Shown piece by piece: positions 41,647 through 49,962 of a stretch of 64,000 nucleotides of DNA. The translations under genes and the position numbers were made by a program. This stretch comes from Streptomyces violascens. GTDB lineage: Bacteria; Actinomycetota; Actinomycetes; Streptomycetales; Streptomycetaceae. Each line of letters starts with the position of its first letter. Position 1 is the first letter of the stretch. The stretch covers positions 496,001-560,000 of the forward strand of contig NZ_BMUA01000002.1 of assembly GCF_014649955.1 (NCBI RefSeq), in the 5' to 3' direction. The notes beneath the pieces were generated by a model. That model searched no databases and was not told the origin of the DNA. It saw only the letters and a program-made list of their open reading frames with translations.

Positions 41647-42246
41647 ATGCTGAAGGTGGGCCTGACCGGCGGTATCGGCGCCGGCAAGAGCGAAGTGTCA
41701 CGGCTGCTCGTCTCCTACGGAGCCGTACTGATCGACGCGGACAGGATCGCGCGGGAGGTCGTCGAGCCCGGAACGCCGGGCCTGGCGGCGGTGGTCGAGG
41801 CGTTCGGCCCCGGCATCCTGTCCGCGGACGGCACCCTCGACCGCCCCCGGCTGGGCGGCATCGTCTTCTCCGACCCCGAGAAGCTCGCGACCCTGAACAA
41901 GATCGTCCACCCGCTGGTCGGCGCGCGCTCCGCCGAGCTGGAGGCGACGGCGGGCTCCGACTCGGTCGTCATCCACGACGTACCCCTCCTCACGGAGAAC
42001 GGCCTCGCCGCGCTGTACGACCTCGTGGTCGTCGTCGACGCGGCCCCCGAGACCCAGCTCGACCGGCTGGTGCGCCTGCGCGGCATGACGCCCGAGGAGG
42101 CTCGCGCCCGTATGGCCGCCCAGGCCGACCGCGCCCAGCGCCTCGCCGTTGCCGACCTCGTCATCGACAACGACGGCCCCCTGGAGTCGCTGGAGCCGCA
42201 GGTGCGCAAGGTGTGGGAGGAACTGGTGGCGCGGGCCGCCGCCTGA
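41647..42246 (+). CDS. coaE: Dephospho-CoA kinase
   Basis: A 199-residue enzyme catalysing the last step of coenzyme A synthesis. P-loop [15 protein letters not shown]-type [32 protein letters not shown] and [25 protein letters not shown] are all present. There is no C-terminal extension such as occurs in some mycobacteria. A TAAGCT box seven bases before the ATG suggests a leaderless message. Confidence 0.95.
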   Translation: MLKVGLTGGIGAGKSEVSRLLVSYGAVLIDADRIAREVVEPGTPGLAAVVEAFGPGILSADGTLDRPRLGGIVFSDPEKLATLNKIVHPLVGARSAELEATAGSDSVVIHDVPLLTENGLAALYDLVVVVDAAPETQLDRLVRLRGMTPEEARARMAAQADRAQRLAVADLVIDNDGPLESLEPQVRKVWEELVARAAA

Positions 42247-42455
42247 GGAGCGGGCGAGCCCGCCTGAGAGCGGTGGCAGTGCGCGGCCGTCAAGAGCGCC
42301 TCGGCGGCCGCGACCGGCGCCCCGGGCTCACCGGGGGCGCGAAAACCGGTGTTCCGATGAACCGGCGCGTATCCGAACCGTACGGATTCCCTCATCATGC
42401 TGGGTTTCCCCGGCTTGGCCCGCGGCATATGGCCCGGGCGGATTACGATCCGACT

Positions 42456-42842
42456 GTGCTCTTCGTACTGGCGGGTTTCACGGTGCTCGGCGGCCTGGTG
42501 GCGCTGCTCGCCGGGGCGTACGGGCTGCGGGAGACCCGGCGAGTCGAGCGGGCGGGCGCCTTCGCGTGGGCGCTGGTGAAGCCCGCGCCGCAGGGCTCGG
42601 CGCGGCCCCTCCTGCAGTTCGAGACGGCCGACGGCCATGTCCTCGAACTCCCTTCACCGGTCCCGCCGAGCCGCCGCGAGCCGCTCCCGCCGGGCGCCAG
42701 TGTCCGGGTGTCCTACGATCCGGAGGACCCGCGCACCATCGTCCTGCTCGGCCGTGAACGCACCGCCCTGGACCGGACGTTCATGGCGGCGGGCGCGGCG
42801 ATCGTGCTGCTGGGGCTGACCCTGGCGGCGGCCTCGCTCTGA
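42456..42842 (+). CDS. DUF3592-like small membrane protein
   Basis: A 128-residue protein with TM segments at both ends (VLFVLAGFTVLGGLVALLAGAYG and FMAAGAAIVLLGLTLAAASL) and a ~75-residue extracytoplasmic beta-rich middle containing VRVSYDPEDPRTIVLLG, as in DUF3592. The GTG at 42456 is chosen because TACGAT lies seven bases upstream (leaderless pattern) and the TM segment starts immediately; an ATG at 42429 is possible. Function is unknown. Confidence 0.7.
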   Translation: MLFVLAGFTVLGGLVALLAGAYGLRETRRVERAGAFAWALVKPAPQGSARPLLQFETADGHVLELPSPVPPSRREPLPPGASVRVSYDPEDPRTIVLLGRERTALDRTFMAAGAAIVLLGLTLAAASL

Positions 42843-42939
42843 AGCGTGCGGCCCGCGGGGGCGAGCGCGTTCGGATGCGTACGGAATACCGGAGCTGGGC
42901 ATGGCGTTGACAACGCGCAGCGAGGGAAAGGACAGGCAC

Positions 42940-43311
42940 GTGGCCGAGAGCAACCCCGAGACGCACGTGATCGACTTCCGCGCGGCCGAGCACCTGCTGG
43001 CCGCCCGGGATCCGCGTGGCGCCGTCAAACTCCTCGACTCGGTCATCGCCGCCCACCCCGAGAACACCGCGGCCCGCCTGCTGCGGGCCCGCGCCTTCTT
43101 CGCCGCGGCCCAACTGCGTTCCGCGGAGCTGGAGTTCCAGCTGGTCCTGGAGCGCGAGCCGGACAACGCCTTCGCTCACTTCGCCCTGGCCCGCACCTAC
43201 GAACGCCAGGCCCGCCCCGACCAGGCCAAGCGCCACTTCCGGCTGGCCGCGGCCCTTGACCCGAAGCCGGAGTACCTGGCGTCGGCGCGGTTCGAGGACG
43301 ACGCGGAGTAG
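42940..43311 (+). CDS. Tetratricopeptide repeat protein
   Basis: A 123-residue cytoplasmic protein with about three TPR-like helix pairs: AAEHLLAARDPRGAVKLLDSVIAAHPEN, AARLLRARAFFAAAQLRSAELEFQLVLEREPDN and AFAHFALARTYERQARPDQAKRHFRLAAALDP. Such repeats bind partner proteins. The GTG at 42940 is favoured because AAAGGA lies seven bases upstream; an ATG at 42901 is possible. Partner unknown. Confidence 0.82.
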   Translation: MAESNPETHVIDFRAAEHLLAARDPRGAVKLLDSVIAAHPENTAARLLRARAFFAAAQLRSAELEFQLVLEREPDNAFAHFALARTYERQARPDQAKRHFRLAAALDPKPEYLASARFEDDAE

Positions 43312-43332
43312 CGCACGGGATCGCGCCGGGGC

Positions 43333-43602
43333 TCACGGCCAGCGGGTGCGCGGCGGCTCATACGGCGGGATGTCGCGGCCCGGCTGATAGTGCGGGCCCT
43401 GCCGGATATGGCGGATGATCATGAACAGGTCGACGATGATCACCGCAGCCAGGGCCGCGCAGGCCGCCATCCAGCCCGGCCGCCCCTCCAGGGCGAAGCC
43501 CACCGTGCCGCCGACGGCCCAGATCAGCCCCCAGATGCTCAGCCACAGCCGCATCCGCAGGGGGCTGCGGGCGGTGATCGGCTCGTTACCGGTGCGCAGC
43601 AT
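43333..43602 (-). CDS. DUF6343 family small membrane protein
   Basis: An 89-residue protein with two TM segments (LWLSIWGLIWAVGGTVGFAL and AACAALAAVIIVDLFMIIRHI) and a Pro-rich, Tyr-containing cytoplasmic tail. RTGNEPITARSPLRMRLWLS is the recurrent start of this actinobacterial family. Function is unknown. It converges with the TPR gene. Confidence 0.78.
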   Translation of the reverse strand: MLRTGNEPITARSPLRMRLWLSIWGLIWAVGGTVGFALEGRPGWMAACAALAAVIIVDLFMIIRHIRQGPHYQPGRDIPPYEPPRTRWP

Positions 43603-43761
43603 GATGATCGCCTCTATAAGGAGGTGTACCCGCTGGCGCGCAGGTGAAGCCGGGGGATGCGGAGGATCCGCACGTCACGGGGTGTGTCCGCAGGGACGCG
43701 GCGCGCGCCGCGTCCGCAAATGCGGCGGCGCGGGGGGAACGGGGTGGCTAGGGTGGCGCGC

Positions 43762-44658
43762 ATGCTGCTCCTCGACGACCTCCCCGAGACGCTGCTCGAC
43801 CTCGCCGTACCGCACGAGGACATCAACGAACTGACCTCGCTGGCCGCCCGGTTCACGGCCGAGCCCGGGCTCGGCGAGCTCCTGGAGGAGTCGGTGCGGG
43901 TCCTGGTACAGGACATCGGCACCGTCGGCGTCCATCCCGAACTGCCCGCCCTGCCGGAGAAGTTGGGCGACCTGGAGCGCTGGTTCCCCGTGTACGTCGC
44001 GGTCGCCGCGCTGCCGCACATCAGGGCGTACCACCGTGAGCGGGGCATCCCCGAGGACATCGCCCGCCGCACGCTCGCCGACCTCGGGCGGCACATCGCG
44101 CTGCACCACAGGCGGCGCGGAAAAGGCGGCCTCTCCGTGCCCGGCTGGCTGCGGCTGCACTTCCGGGGGGAGATCTACCAGCTGGGCCGGCTCCAGTTCC
44201 AGCGCTCACGGCTCGGGAACCGTACGGGCCGGGCCGTCCGGGAGGCGGGCATCGACGCGGAGCCCGGCGGCTCCTGCCTGGACCTCCACATCCCGGACTA
44301 CCAGGGCCCGTTGACGCCCGAGGCGTGCGCCGACTCGATCGCGCGGGCCGGGGAGTTCTTCGCGCGCCACTTCCCCGAGGAGCACTACCGGGTCGGCGTC
44401 TGCCACTCCTGGCTGCTCGACGAGCAGCTGCGCGACTACCTTCCCGAGAATTCCAACATTCTGCGGTTCCAAGGTTTGTTCCGTACCGCCTACAAAGACG
44501 ACGAGCCGTCCGACCGCGAACCCGTCGGCTTCGTCTTCGGCAACCCGGACCTGCCCGTGGCGGACCTGCCGCAGCACACCACCGTGCAGCGCGCCGTCAC
44601 CCGGCATCTCCTGGCCGGCGGCCACTGGTACCTGGGCCACGGCTGGTTCGAGCTGTAA
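43762..44658 (+). CDS. Acyltransferase domain-containing protein
   Basis: A 298-residue protein with an N-terminal helical domain (DLERWFPVYVAVAALPHIRAYHRERGIPEDIARRTLADLGRHI) and a C-terminal GNAT-like acyltransferase domain (DLHIPDYQGPLTPEACADSIARAGEFFARHFPEE, VCHSWLLDEQLRDYLPENSNILRFQ). The family is annotated as acyltransferase in actinobacteria; the substrate is unknown. A TAGGGT ten bases before the ATG suggests a leaderless message; there is no Shine-Dalgarno sequence. Confidence 0.78.
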   Translation: MLLLDDLPETLLDLAVPHEDINELTSLAARFTAEPGLGELLEESVRVLVQDIGTVGVHPELPALPEKLGDLERWFPVYVAVAALPHIRAYHRERGIPEDIARRTLADLGRHIALHHRRRGKGGLSVPGWLRLHFRGEIYQLGRLQFQRSRLGNRTGRAVREAGIDAEPGGSCLDLHIPDYQGPLTPEACADSIARAGEFFARHFPEEHYRVGVCHSWLLDEQLRDYLPENSNILRFQGLFRTAYKDDEPSDREPVGFVFGNPDLPVADLPQHTTVQRAVTRHLLAGGHWYLGHGWFEL

Positions 44659-44732
44659 AGCAGGCCCGGCCATAGCAGGCCCAGCCAAAGGCGGGCTCAG
44701 TCAAAGACAGGCTCAGTCAAAGACAGGCTCAG
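44659..44732. repeat. 15-16-bp tandem repeat, about five units
   Basis: Head-to-tail units run from the acyltransferase stop into the stop of the next gene: AGCAGGCCCGGCCAT, AGCAGGCCCAGCCAA, AGGCGGGCTCAGTCAA, AGACAGGCTCAGTCAA and a partial AGACAGGCTCAG. The last two full units are most alike, which suggests recent duplication. Confidence 0.85.
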
Positions 44733-45100
44733 TGCACGAAGCTGTAGCTGCGCCAGGGTGCGGCCTTCGGGGCCACGTTGTTGGCGAGTCTGCTGCCGAT
44801 GTACGTGGTGTCCTTGCCGGTGCAGTCGGATGTCCGGTACATGACCATGTCGACCAGCGTGTTGTTGTACAGCTCGGTCGTCCCGGACGGGGGGAGCTTG
44901 TGGCAGCCCCGCACTTTCGGGCTGGTCAGCATGACGGACGTCTCGGGGCCGATCGAGTAGGTGATCGTGCCGACCGACGTCCGCCCGAGGCTGGAGCAGG
45001 CCGTGGTGGCGAGGGTGAGCAGCACGACTCCGGCGGCGAGCCGCGTCCGGCGACGGCGGTGCGACGTGCGGGCGGGGGACTGGGACGCGGGCACGGACAT
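44729..45100 (-). CDS. Small exported (probable lipo-) protein, unknown function
   Basis: A 123-residue protein. An N-terminal basic stretch (SHRRRRTRLAAG) precedes a hydrophobic core ending in LATTACSSLG, a weak lipobox. The mature part of ~85 residues has two Cys that could pair (VRGCHKLPP and RTSDCTGKD) and is beta-rich, perhaps crystallin-like. GAGGACCGCTC precedes the ATG at 45100. The longer frame upstream is not credible. I do not recognise the family. Confidence 0.68.
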   Translation of the reverse strand: MSVPASQSPARTSHRRRRTRLAAGVVLLTLATTACSSLGRTSVGTITYSIGPETSVMLTSPKVRGCHKLPPSGTTELYNNTLVDMVMYRTSDCTGKDTTYIGSRLANNVAPKAAPWRSYSFVH

Positions 45101-45416
45101 GAGCGGTCCTCGTCTGTACGGCATGGCTGTGGCGGTCAGTGCCGCCAGCCTCCCCCTTGCCCGCGCTTCCGGCATCCGGTGTGCGCCGTGGATAGCCCGG
45201 CCGGGCGAAGGGGCATCCGACGCGCCACATCTCCCCTTCGTCTTGTGTGGTGCGCACACGCCACCCCGGTGAGCGCGCGTTGCCCGGCGTCTACGTGGCC
45301 GGTGGCCGGGTACGAGAGATTGCGGTGCCCGGAGCCGGGCATGCGGTCCCTGCCGAACGTTCCGAGGAATGCGGCGCGGCACTGCTCGAAACCCTGTCGG
45401 AAGGCGCACGCAACTG
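45101..45416. other. Intergenic region between divergent genes
   Basis: The ~316-base gap between the small exported protein and the carboxylesterase genes has no convincing gene. GTGTG-N5-CACAC (about 45246-45260) is an inverted repeat that could be an operator. GGAAGG lies before the carboxylesterase ATG. Confidence 0.45.
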
Positions 45417-46868
45417 ATGGAACCCATCCGTACGACCCACCAGGGCGCGGTACGAGGCCGGCTCGTCGCCGACGACGTGGCCGCCTTCCTGGGCATCCCG
45501 TTCGCCGCGCCCCCCTTCGGGGAGGCACGCTTTCGCGCACCGGGACCGGCCGCCCCCTGGGACGGCGTACGCGAAGCGCTCACCTGTGGAGCGAGCGTTC
45601 CCCGAGCCCCCTACGCGCCGCCCTTCGACGCCCTCCTCCCGGACGGCGGGCCCCAGGGCGAGGACTGCCTCAACCTCAACATCTGGACCCCGCACCCGGC
45701 CTCCGGCGGCCTCCCGGTGATGGTGTGGATCCACGGCGGAGCCTTCGCCAACGGCTCCGGATCCAGCTCCGCATACGACGGCAGTGCCTTCGCCCGCGAC
45801 GGCGTGGTGTACGTGAGCATCAACTACCGGCTCGGCGCCGACGGCTTCCTGCGGCTGCCCGAGCGGCCGGACAACCGCGGGCTGCTCGACCAGATCGCCG
45901 CTCTCGAGTGGATCCGCGACAACATCGAGGCCTTCGGCGGCGACCCCGGCCAGGTGACCGTCTTCGGCGAGTCGGCGGGCGCCATGAGCATCGGCGCGCT
46001 GCTCTCGATGCCCCGCGCGCGCGGCCTGTTCCGGCGCGCGATCCTGCAGAGCGGCGCCGCCCACCACTTCCTGCGGCCCGCCTCGGCCGACCTGATCACG
46101 GCCAGGCTCGCCGAAAAGCTCGGCATCGAAGCGAGCGCCGAGGAGTTCGCCGCCGTCCCCCTGGACACGCTGCTGCCCGCGCAGGCCGAGCTGCGGGGCG
46201 AGATCGGGGCCCGCCCGGACCCGGCACTGTGGGGCGAGGCGGCGCTCAACATGATGCCGTTCGAGCCCGTCCTCGACGAGCTGCCGCTGCCCGCTGCGGA
46301 CTGCGGGGTGGAGCTCCTGGCCGGCAGCAACCGCGAGGAGTACCGCCTCTTCCTGGTGCCGACCGAGCGCCTCGACGTACTGCCGCACACCAAGCTGCGG
46401 ATCGCGACGGCGGCCTACGGCCTCGACCCGGACAAGGCGCTGCCCGTGTACGCGGAGCGCCGCCCGGACGCCGTGCCCGGCGAGCTGTTCGACGCGGTCA
46501 CCACCGACTGGTTCTACCGGATCCCGGCGCTGCGCGTCGCCGAGGCGGTGCCCGGCTCCTATGTGTACGAGTTCGCCCGGCGCTCCCCGGCCCTCGGCGG
46601 CCGGCTCGGCGCCTGCCACGCCTGCGAACTCGGCTACGTCTTCGACCGGCTCGACGACCCGGCCCATGCACCGATCCTCGGCGAGAAGCCCCCGCAGTCC
46701 CTCGCGGACGCGATGCACGGCGCCTGGGTGGCCTTCGCGAAGACGGGCGAACCGGGCTGGGCGCCGTACGACCGCGAGACCCGGACGACCATGGTCTTCG
46801 ACACCGTGCCGAGCGTCGAGTCCGATCTTCGCGGCGAGGAACGTGCCTTGTGGGAGGGGGTGCGCTGA
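45417..46868 (+). CDS. Type-B carboxylesterase/lipase family protein
   Basis: A 483-residue alpha/beta-hydrolase of the carboxylesterase/cholinesterase group. QGEDCLNLNIWTP and VMVWIHGGAFANGSG (oxyanion hole) precede the nucleophile elbow GESAGAMS with Ser186; the acidic residue lies in a later segment and the catalytic His is in GACHACELGYVF. There is no signal peptide, so it is likely cytoplasmic. The ATG at 45417 is favoured by homology (IRTTHQGAVRG); an upstream ATG at 45369 would add 16 Arg-rich residues. Natural ester substrate is unknown. Confidence 0.88.
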   Translation: MEPIRTTHQGAVRGRLVADDVAAFLGIPFAAPPFGEARFRAPGPAAPWDGVREALTCGASVPRAPYAPPFDALLPDGGPQGEDCLNLNIWTPHPASGGLPVMVWIHGGAFANGSGSSSAYDGSAFARDGVVYVSINYRLGADGFLRLPERPDNRGLLDQIAALEWIRDNIEAFGGDPGQVTVFGESAGAMSIGALLSMPRARGLFRRAILQSGAAHHFLRPASADLITARLAEKLGIEASAEEFAAVPLDTLLPAQAELRGEIGARPDPALWGEAALNMMPFEPVLDELPLPAADCGVELLAGSNREEYRLFLVPTERLDVLPHTKLRIATAAYGLDPDKALPVYAERRPDAVPGELFDAVTTDWFYRIPALRVAEAVPGSYVYEFARRSPALGGRLGACHACELGYVFDRLDDPAHAPILGEKPPQSLADAMHGAWVAFAKTGEPGWAPYDRETRTTMVFDTVPSVESDLRGEERALWEGVR

Positions 46869-46882
46869 GGCCGTGGGGCCCA

Positions 46883-46905
46883 TTGTCAGACCTCGCCCGT
46901 AAGGT
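46883..46905 (+). promoter_or_regulatory. Variant RecA-independent DNA-damage promoter before the SNF2-SWIM operon
   Basis: TTGTCAGAC (46883-46891), eight bases, then TAAGGT (46900-46905). Against TTGTCRGTG-N8-TANNNT two bases differ in the -35 part, and the spacing and the -10 box fit exactly. Transcription would start ~57 bases before the SNF2 ATG. Confidence 0.55.
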
Positions 46906-46968
46906 CGTAGATCAGTCGCGGACCACGCGACGCGTCATGACCGTGCGGACGGAGGGAGGTGACCGGCG

Positions 46969-49962
46969 ATGAACCGGCCGACACCGATGCAAAGCCCGGA
47001 GCGGGAGCCGGTGGCCTCGTGGATGCCCGCGTCCGCCTGGCGTGAGCAGCGCGGGCGCGCCTACCCCTCGGGCGAGCCCGCGCCGTCGCACGAGGCCGCG
47101 AGGGAGCCCGCGCCCTCCCCGTCGCCCGCGGTGTCGGCGGCCGCCGTGTTCCTGCCCGCCGGGCTGCCGCGCGACGGGAAGGTCGCCTTCTGGGATCCGG
47201 ACCAGGGTCCGGTGCCCCAGGGACCGCCCGGGGCGGAGGCGACCGAGCTGACCGTGGTGCGCCGTCACGGCGGGCAAGCCCGCAGCCGCAAGGTCGCAGC
47301 CCTCCTCGTGCCGGTCGCCGAAGCCCTTCCGATGCTGGTCAGGGCCCGCCGTCATCGCGCCGCGCACCCGGCGGCGGCCTGCTGGGGCGCCGCCGCGCTG
47401 CACGCCCTGCACCTCGTCGCGCGCGGCAGGCTGCTGCCCGGGCTCACCTCCACCCACCACGACGCCTGGCGGGCCGGCCCGCTGGACGCCGACGACATCG
47501 CCCAGCTGCGCGCCATCGCCGCCGCCATGCCGTACGAGGCGTACGCCGTCCCCGTCCCCGGCCGGGGCGCTCTCCGGCTGCACGAGCCGGAGGCCCTGGT
47601 GCGCGCCTTCCTGGACGCGGTCGCGGACACCTTGCCGCGCACCCCGGCCGCCGCCCACGCGGCGGGCGCGCCCTTCGCCGCGGCCACCGCCCAGCACCTG
47701 CCCGCCGCCCGCGCCTGGGCCGCGGAGGCGGCCGCGGGGATGGACGCGGGCGTACGGGTCTCGCTGCGCCTGGACCTGTCCGGGTACGAGCTGTTCGACG
47801 CGGCGTCCGAAGAGGAGGGCGAGGCCCGGCGCGCGGGCTCGGCGATCGTCCAGGTGCACAGCCTCGCCGACCCGACCCTGGTCGTCGACGCCGCCCGCCT
47901 CTGGTCGGACGACGAGGGCGAGAGCGGGGCCAGGGCGTCAACAGGCAGCGCACGAACGGGAGTCGATGCCTTCGGGCCGCGCGCCCGGATCGACGCTCTG
48001 CTCGCCCTGCGCCGCGCCGCCCGCGTCTGGCCGCCGCTCGGGCTGCTCCTGGAGCGCAGTGTTCCGGATGTCCTGCCGCTCACCGAGACCGAGCTGTACG
48101 AGCTGCTCGGCGAGGCCTCGGCACGCCTCGCCGCGGCGGGTGTCACCGTCCACTGGCCGCGCGAACTGGCCCGTACACTCAGCGCCACCGCCGTCGTACG
48201 GCCGGCGCCCGGCTCGGCGACCGACGGCACATCGTTCTTCGACGCCGAGGAACTCCTCGCGTTCAACTGGCAGTTGGCGCTCGGCGGCGAACCGCTCAGC
48301 AACGCCGAGATGGACGTGCTCGTCGAGTCCCACCGCCCGATCGTGCGGCTGCGCGACCAGTGGGTGGTGGCCGACCCCGAGCTCGTCCGCAAGGCCAGAA
48401 AGCGCGACCTGGGGCTGCTCGACCCGGTGGACGCGCTGTCCGTCGCGCTCACCGGCACCGCCGAGGTCGACGGCGAGACGGTCGAGGCCGTCCCGGCCGG
48501 GGCGCTCGCCGTGCTCCGCAACCGGCTCCTGGAGGGGCCGGCCACGGCGGAACAGCCACCGGGCCTGGACGCCACTCTGCGCGACTACCAGCTACGGGGC
48601 CTTGCCTGGCTGGAGCTGATGACGTCGATGGGCCTCGGTGGCTGCCTCGCCGACGACATGGGGCTCGGCAAGACCATCACCGTCATCGCCCTGCACCTGC
48701 GCCGGGCCCGCACCGAGCCCACCCTGGTCGTCTGCCCGGCCTCGCTGCTCGGCAACTGGCAGCGCGAGATCGCCCGGTTCGCACCCGGCGTCCCGGTGCG
48801 CCGCTTCCACGGCAGCAGCCGCAGCCTCCAGGGCAGCGAGGGCGGCTTCGTCCTCACCACGTACGGCACCATGCGCGGCAGCGCGCCCCAACTGGCCGCC
48901 CACGCCTGGAACATGGTGGTCGCCGACGAGGCGCAACACGTCAAGAACCCGTTCTCGGCGACCGCCAAGGCGCTGCGCACCATCCCGGCCCCGGCCAGGA
49001 TCGCGCTCACCGGCACCCCCGTCGAGAACAACCTCTCCGAGCTGTGGGCGCTGCTCGACTGGACGACGCCGGGGCTGCTCGGCCCCCTCAAGGCGTTCCG
49101 GGCCCGGCACGCCCGGCTGGTGGAGAACGGCGAGGACGAGGACGCGGCGGCCCGCCTCTCCCGCCTGGTCCGCCCCTTCCTCCTGCGGAGGAAGAAATCC
49201 GACCCGGGCATCGTGCCCGAACTGCCTCCGAAGACGGAGACCGACCATCCCGTGCCGCTGACCCGCGAACAGGCCGCCCTCTACGAGGCGGTGGTCCGCG
49301 AGGTGATGGCGGCCGTCGAGGCCTCCGAGGGCATCGCACGGCGCGCCCAGATCATGAAGCTGCTCACCGCTCTGAAGCAGATCTGCAACCACCCCGCCCA
49401 GTACCTGAAGGAGGAGGCCCCGCGCCTGGCGTCCCGCTCGGGGAAGCTGGCGCTGCTCGACGAGCTGGTGGACACCATCCTCAGCGAGGACGGCTCGGTG
49501 CTCGTCTTCACCCAGTACGTCGCGATGGCCCGCCTGCTCTCCAGCCACCTCACCGCCCGCGGCGTGCCCTCCCAACTGCTCCACGGAGGAACGCCGGTGG
49601 CCGAGCGGGACCGGCTGGTCGACGCCTTCCAGAGCGGCGAGGTCCCCGTGTTCATCCTCTCCCTCAAGGCGGCGGGCACCGGCCTCAACCTCACCCGCGC
49701 CGGCCATGTCATCCACTACGACCGCTGGTGGAACCCGGCGGTGGAGGAACAGGCCACCGACCGCGCCTACCGCATCGGCCAGACCCAGCCCGTCCAGGTC
49801 CACCGCCTGATCGCGGAGGGCACGGTGGAGGACCGCATCGCCGACATGCTGGAACAGAAACGCCGGCTGGCCGACGCCGTCCTCGGCTCCGGCGAGAGCG
49901 CCCTGACCGAACTCACCGACCGCGAACTGGCCGACCTGATCTCCCTGCGGAGGGCCCCGTGA
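46969..49962 (+). CDS. SNF2-family ATP-dependent helicase
   Basis: A 997-residue protein. The N-terminal half (~1-540) is the bacterial SNF2 N-terminal region with a long Ala/Pro-rich start. The ATPase follows: LADDMGLGKTIT (Walker A, 562-569 core), ALTGTPVENNLSELWALLDW, the DEAQH box at 653-657, and the C-terminal RecA-like lobe with VFTQYVAMARLL, LHGGTPVAERD, LKAAGTGLNLTRAGHVIHYDRWWNP and RAYRIGQTQPVQVHRL. GGGAGGTGA lies seven bases before the ATG. It overlaps the SWIM gene (GTGA), so the two act together. The DNA-damage-type promoter suggests a repair role; family members remodel nucleoprotein or stalled polymerase. Confidence 0.92.
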   Translation: MNRPTPMQSPEREPVASWMPASAWREQRGRAYPSGEPAPSHEAAREPAPSPSPAVSAAAVFLPAGLPRDGKVAFWDPDQGPVPQGPPGAEATELTVVRRHGGQARSRKVAALLVPVAEALPMLVRARRHRAAHPAAACWGAAALHALHLVARGRLLPGLTSTHHDAWRAGPLDADDIAQLRAIAAAMPYEAYAVPVPGRGALRLHEPEALVRAFLDAVADTLPRTPAAAHAAGAPFAAATAQHLPAARAWAAEAAAGMDAGVRVSLRLDLSGYELFDAASEEEGEARRAGSAIVQVHSLADPTLVVDAARLWSDDEGESGARASTGSARTGVDAFGPRARIDALLALRRAARVWPPLGLLLERSVPDVLPLTETELYELLGEASARLAAAGVTVHWPRELARTLSATAVVRPAPGSATDGTSFFDAEELLAFNWQLALGGEPLSNAEMDVLVESHRPIVRLRDQWVVADPELVRKARKRDLGLLDPVDALSVALTGTAEVDGETVEAVPAGALAVLRNRLLEGPATAEQPPGLDATLRDYQLRGLAWLELMTSMGLGGCLADDMGLGKTITVIALHLRRARTEPTLVVCPASLLGNWQREIARFAPGVPVRRFHGSSRSLQGSEGGFVLTTYGTMRGSAPQLAAHAWNMVVADEAQHVKNPFSATAKALRTIPAPARIALTGTPVENNLSELWALLDWTTPGLLGPLKAFRARHARLVENGEDEDAAARLSRLVRPFLLRRKKSDPGIVPELPPKTETDHPVPLTREQAALYEAVVREVMAAVEASEGIARRAQIMKLLTALKQICNHPAQYLKEEAPRLASRSGKLALLDELVDTILSEDGSVLVFTQYVAMARLLSSHLTARGVPSQLLHGGTPVAERDRLVDAFQSGEVPVFILSLKAAGTGLNLTRAGHVIHYDRWWNPAVEEQATDRAYRIGQTQPVQVHRLIAEGTVEDRIADMLEQKRRLADAVLGSGESALTELTDRELADLISLRRAP

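Noticed and set aside
43613..43640. AAGGAGGTG near 43620 as a ribosome site for an extra plus-strand gene
   Set aside because: No start codon with a credible frame follows at a suitable distance.
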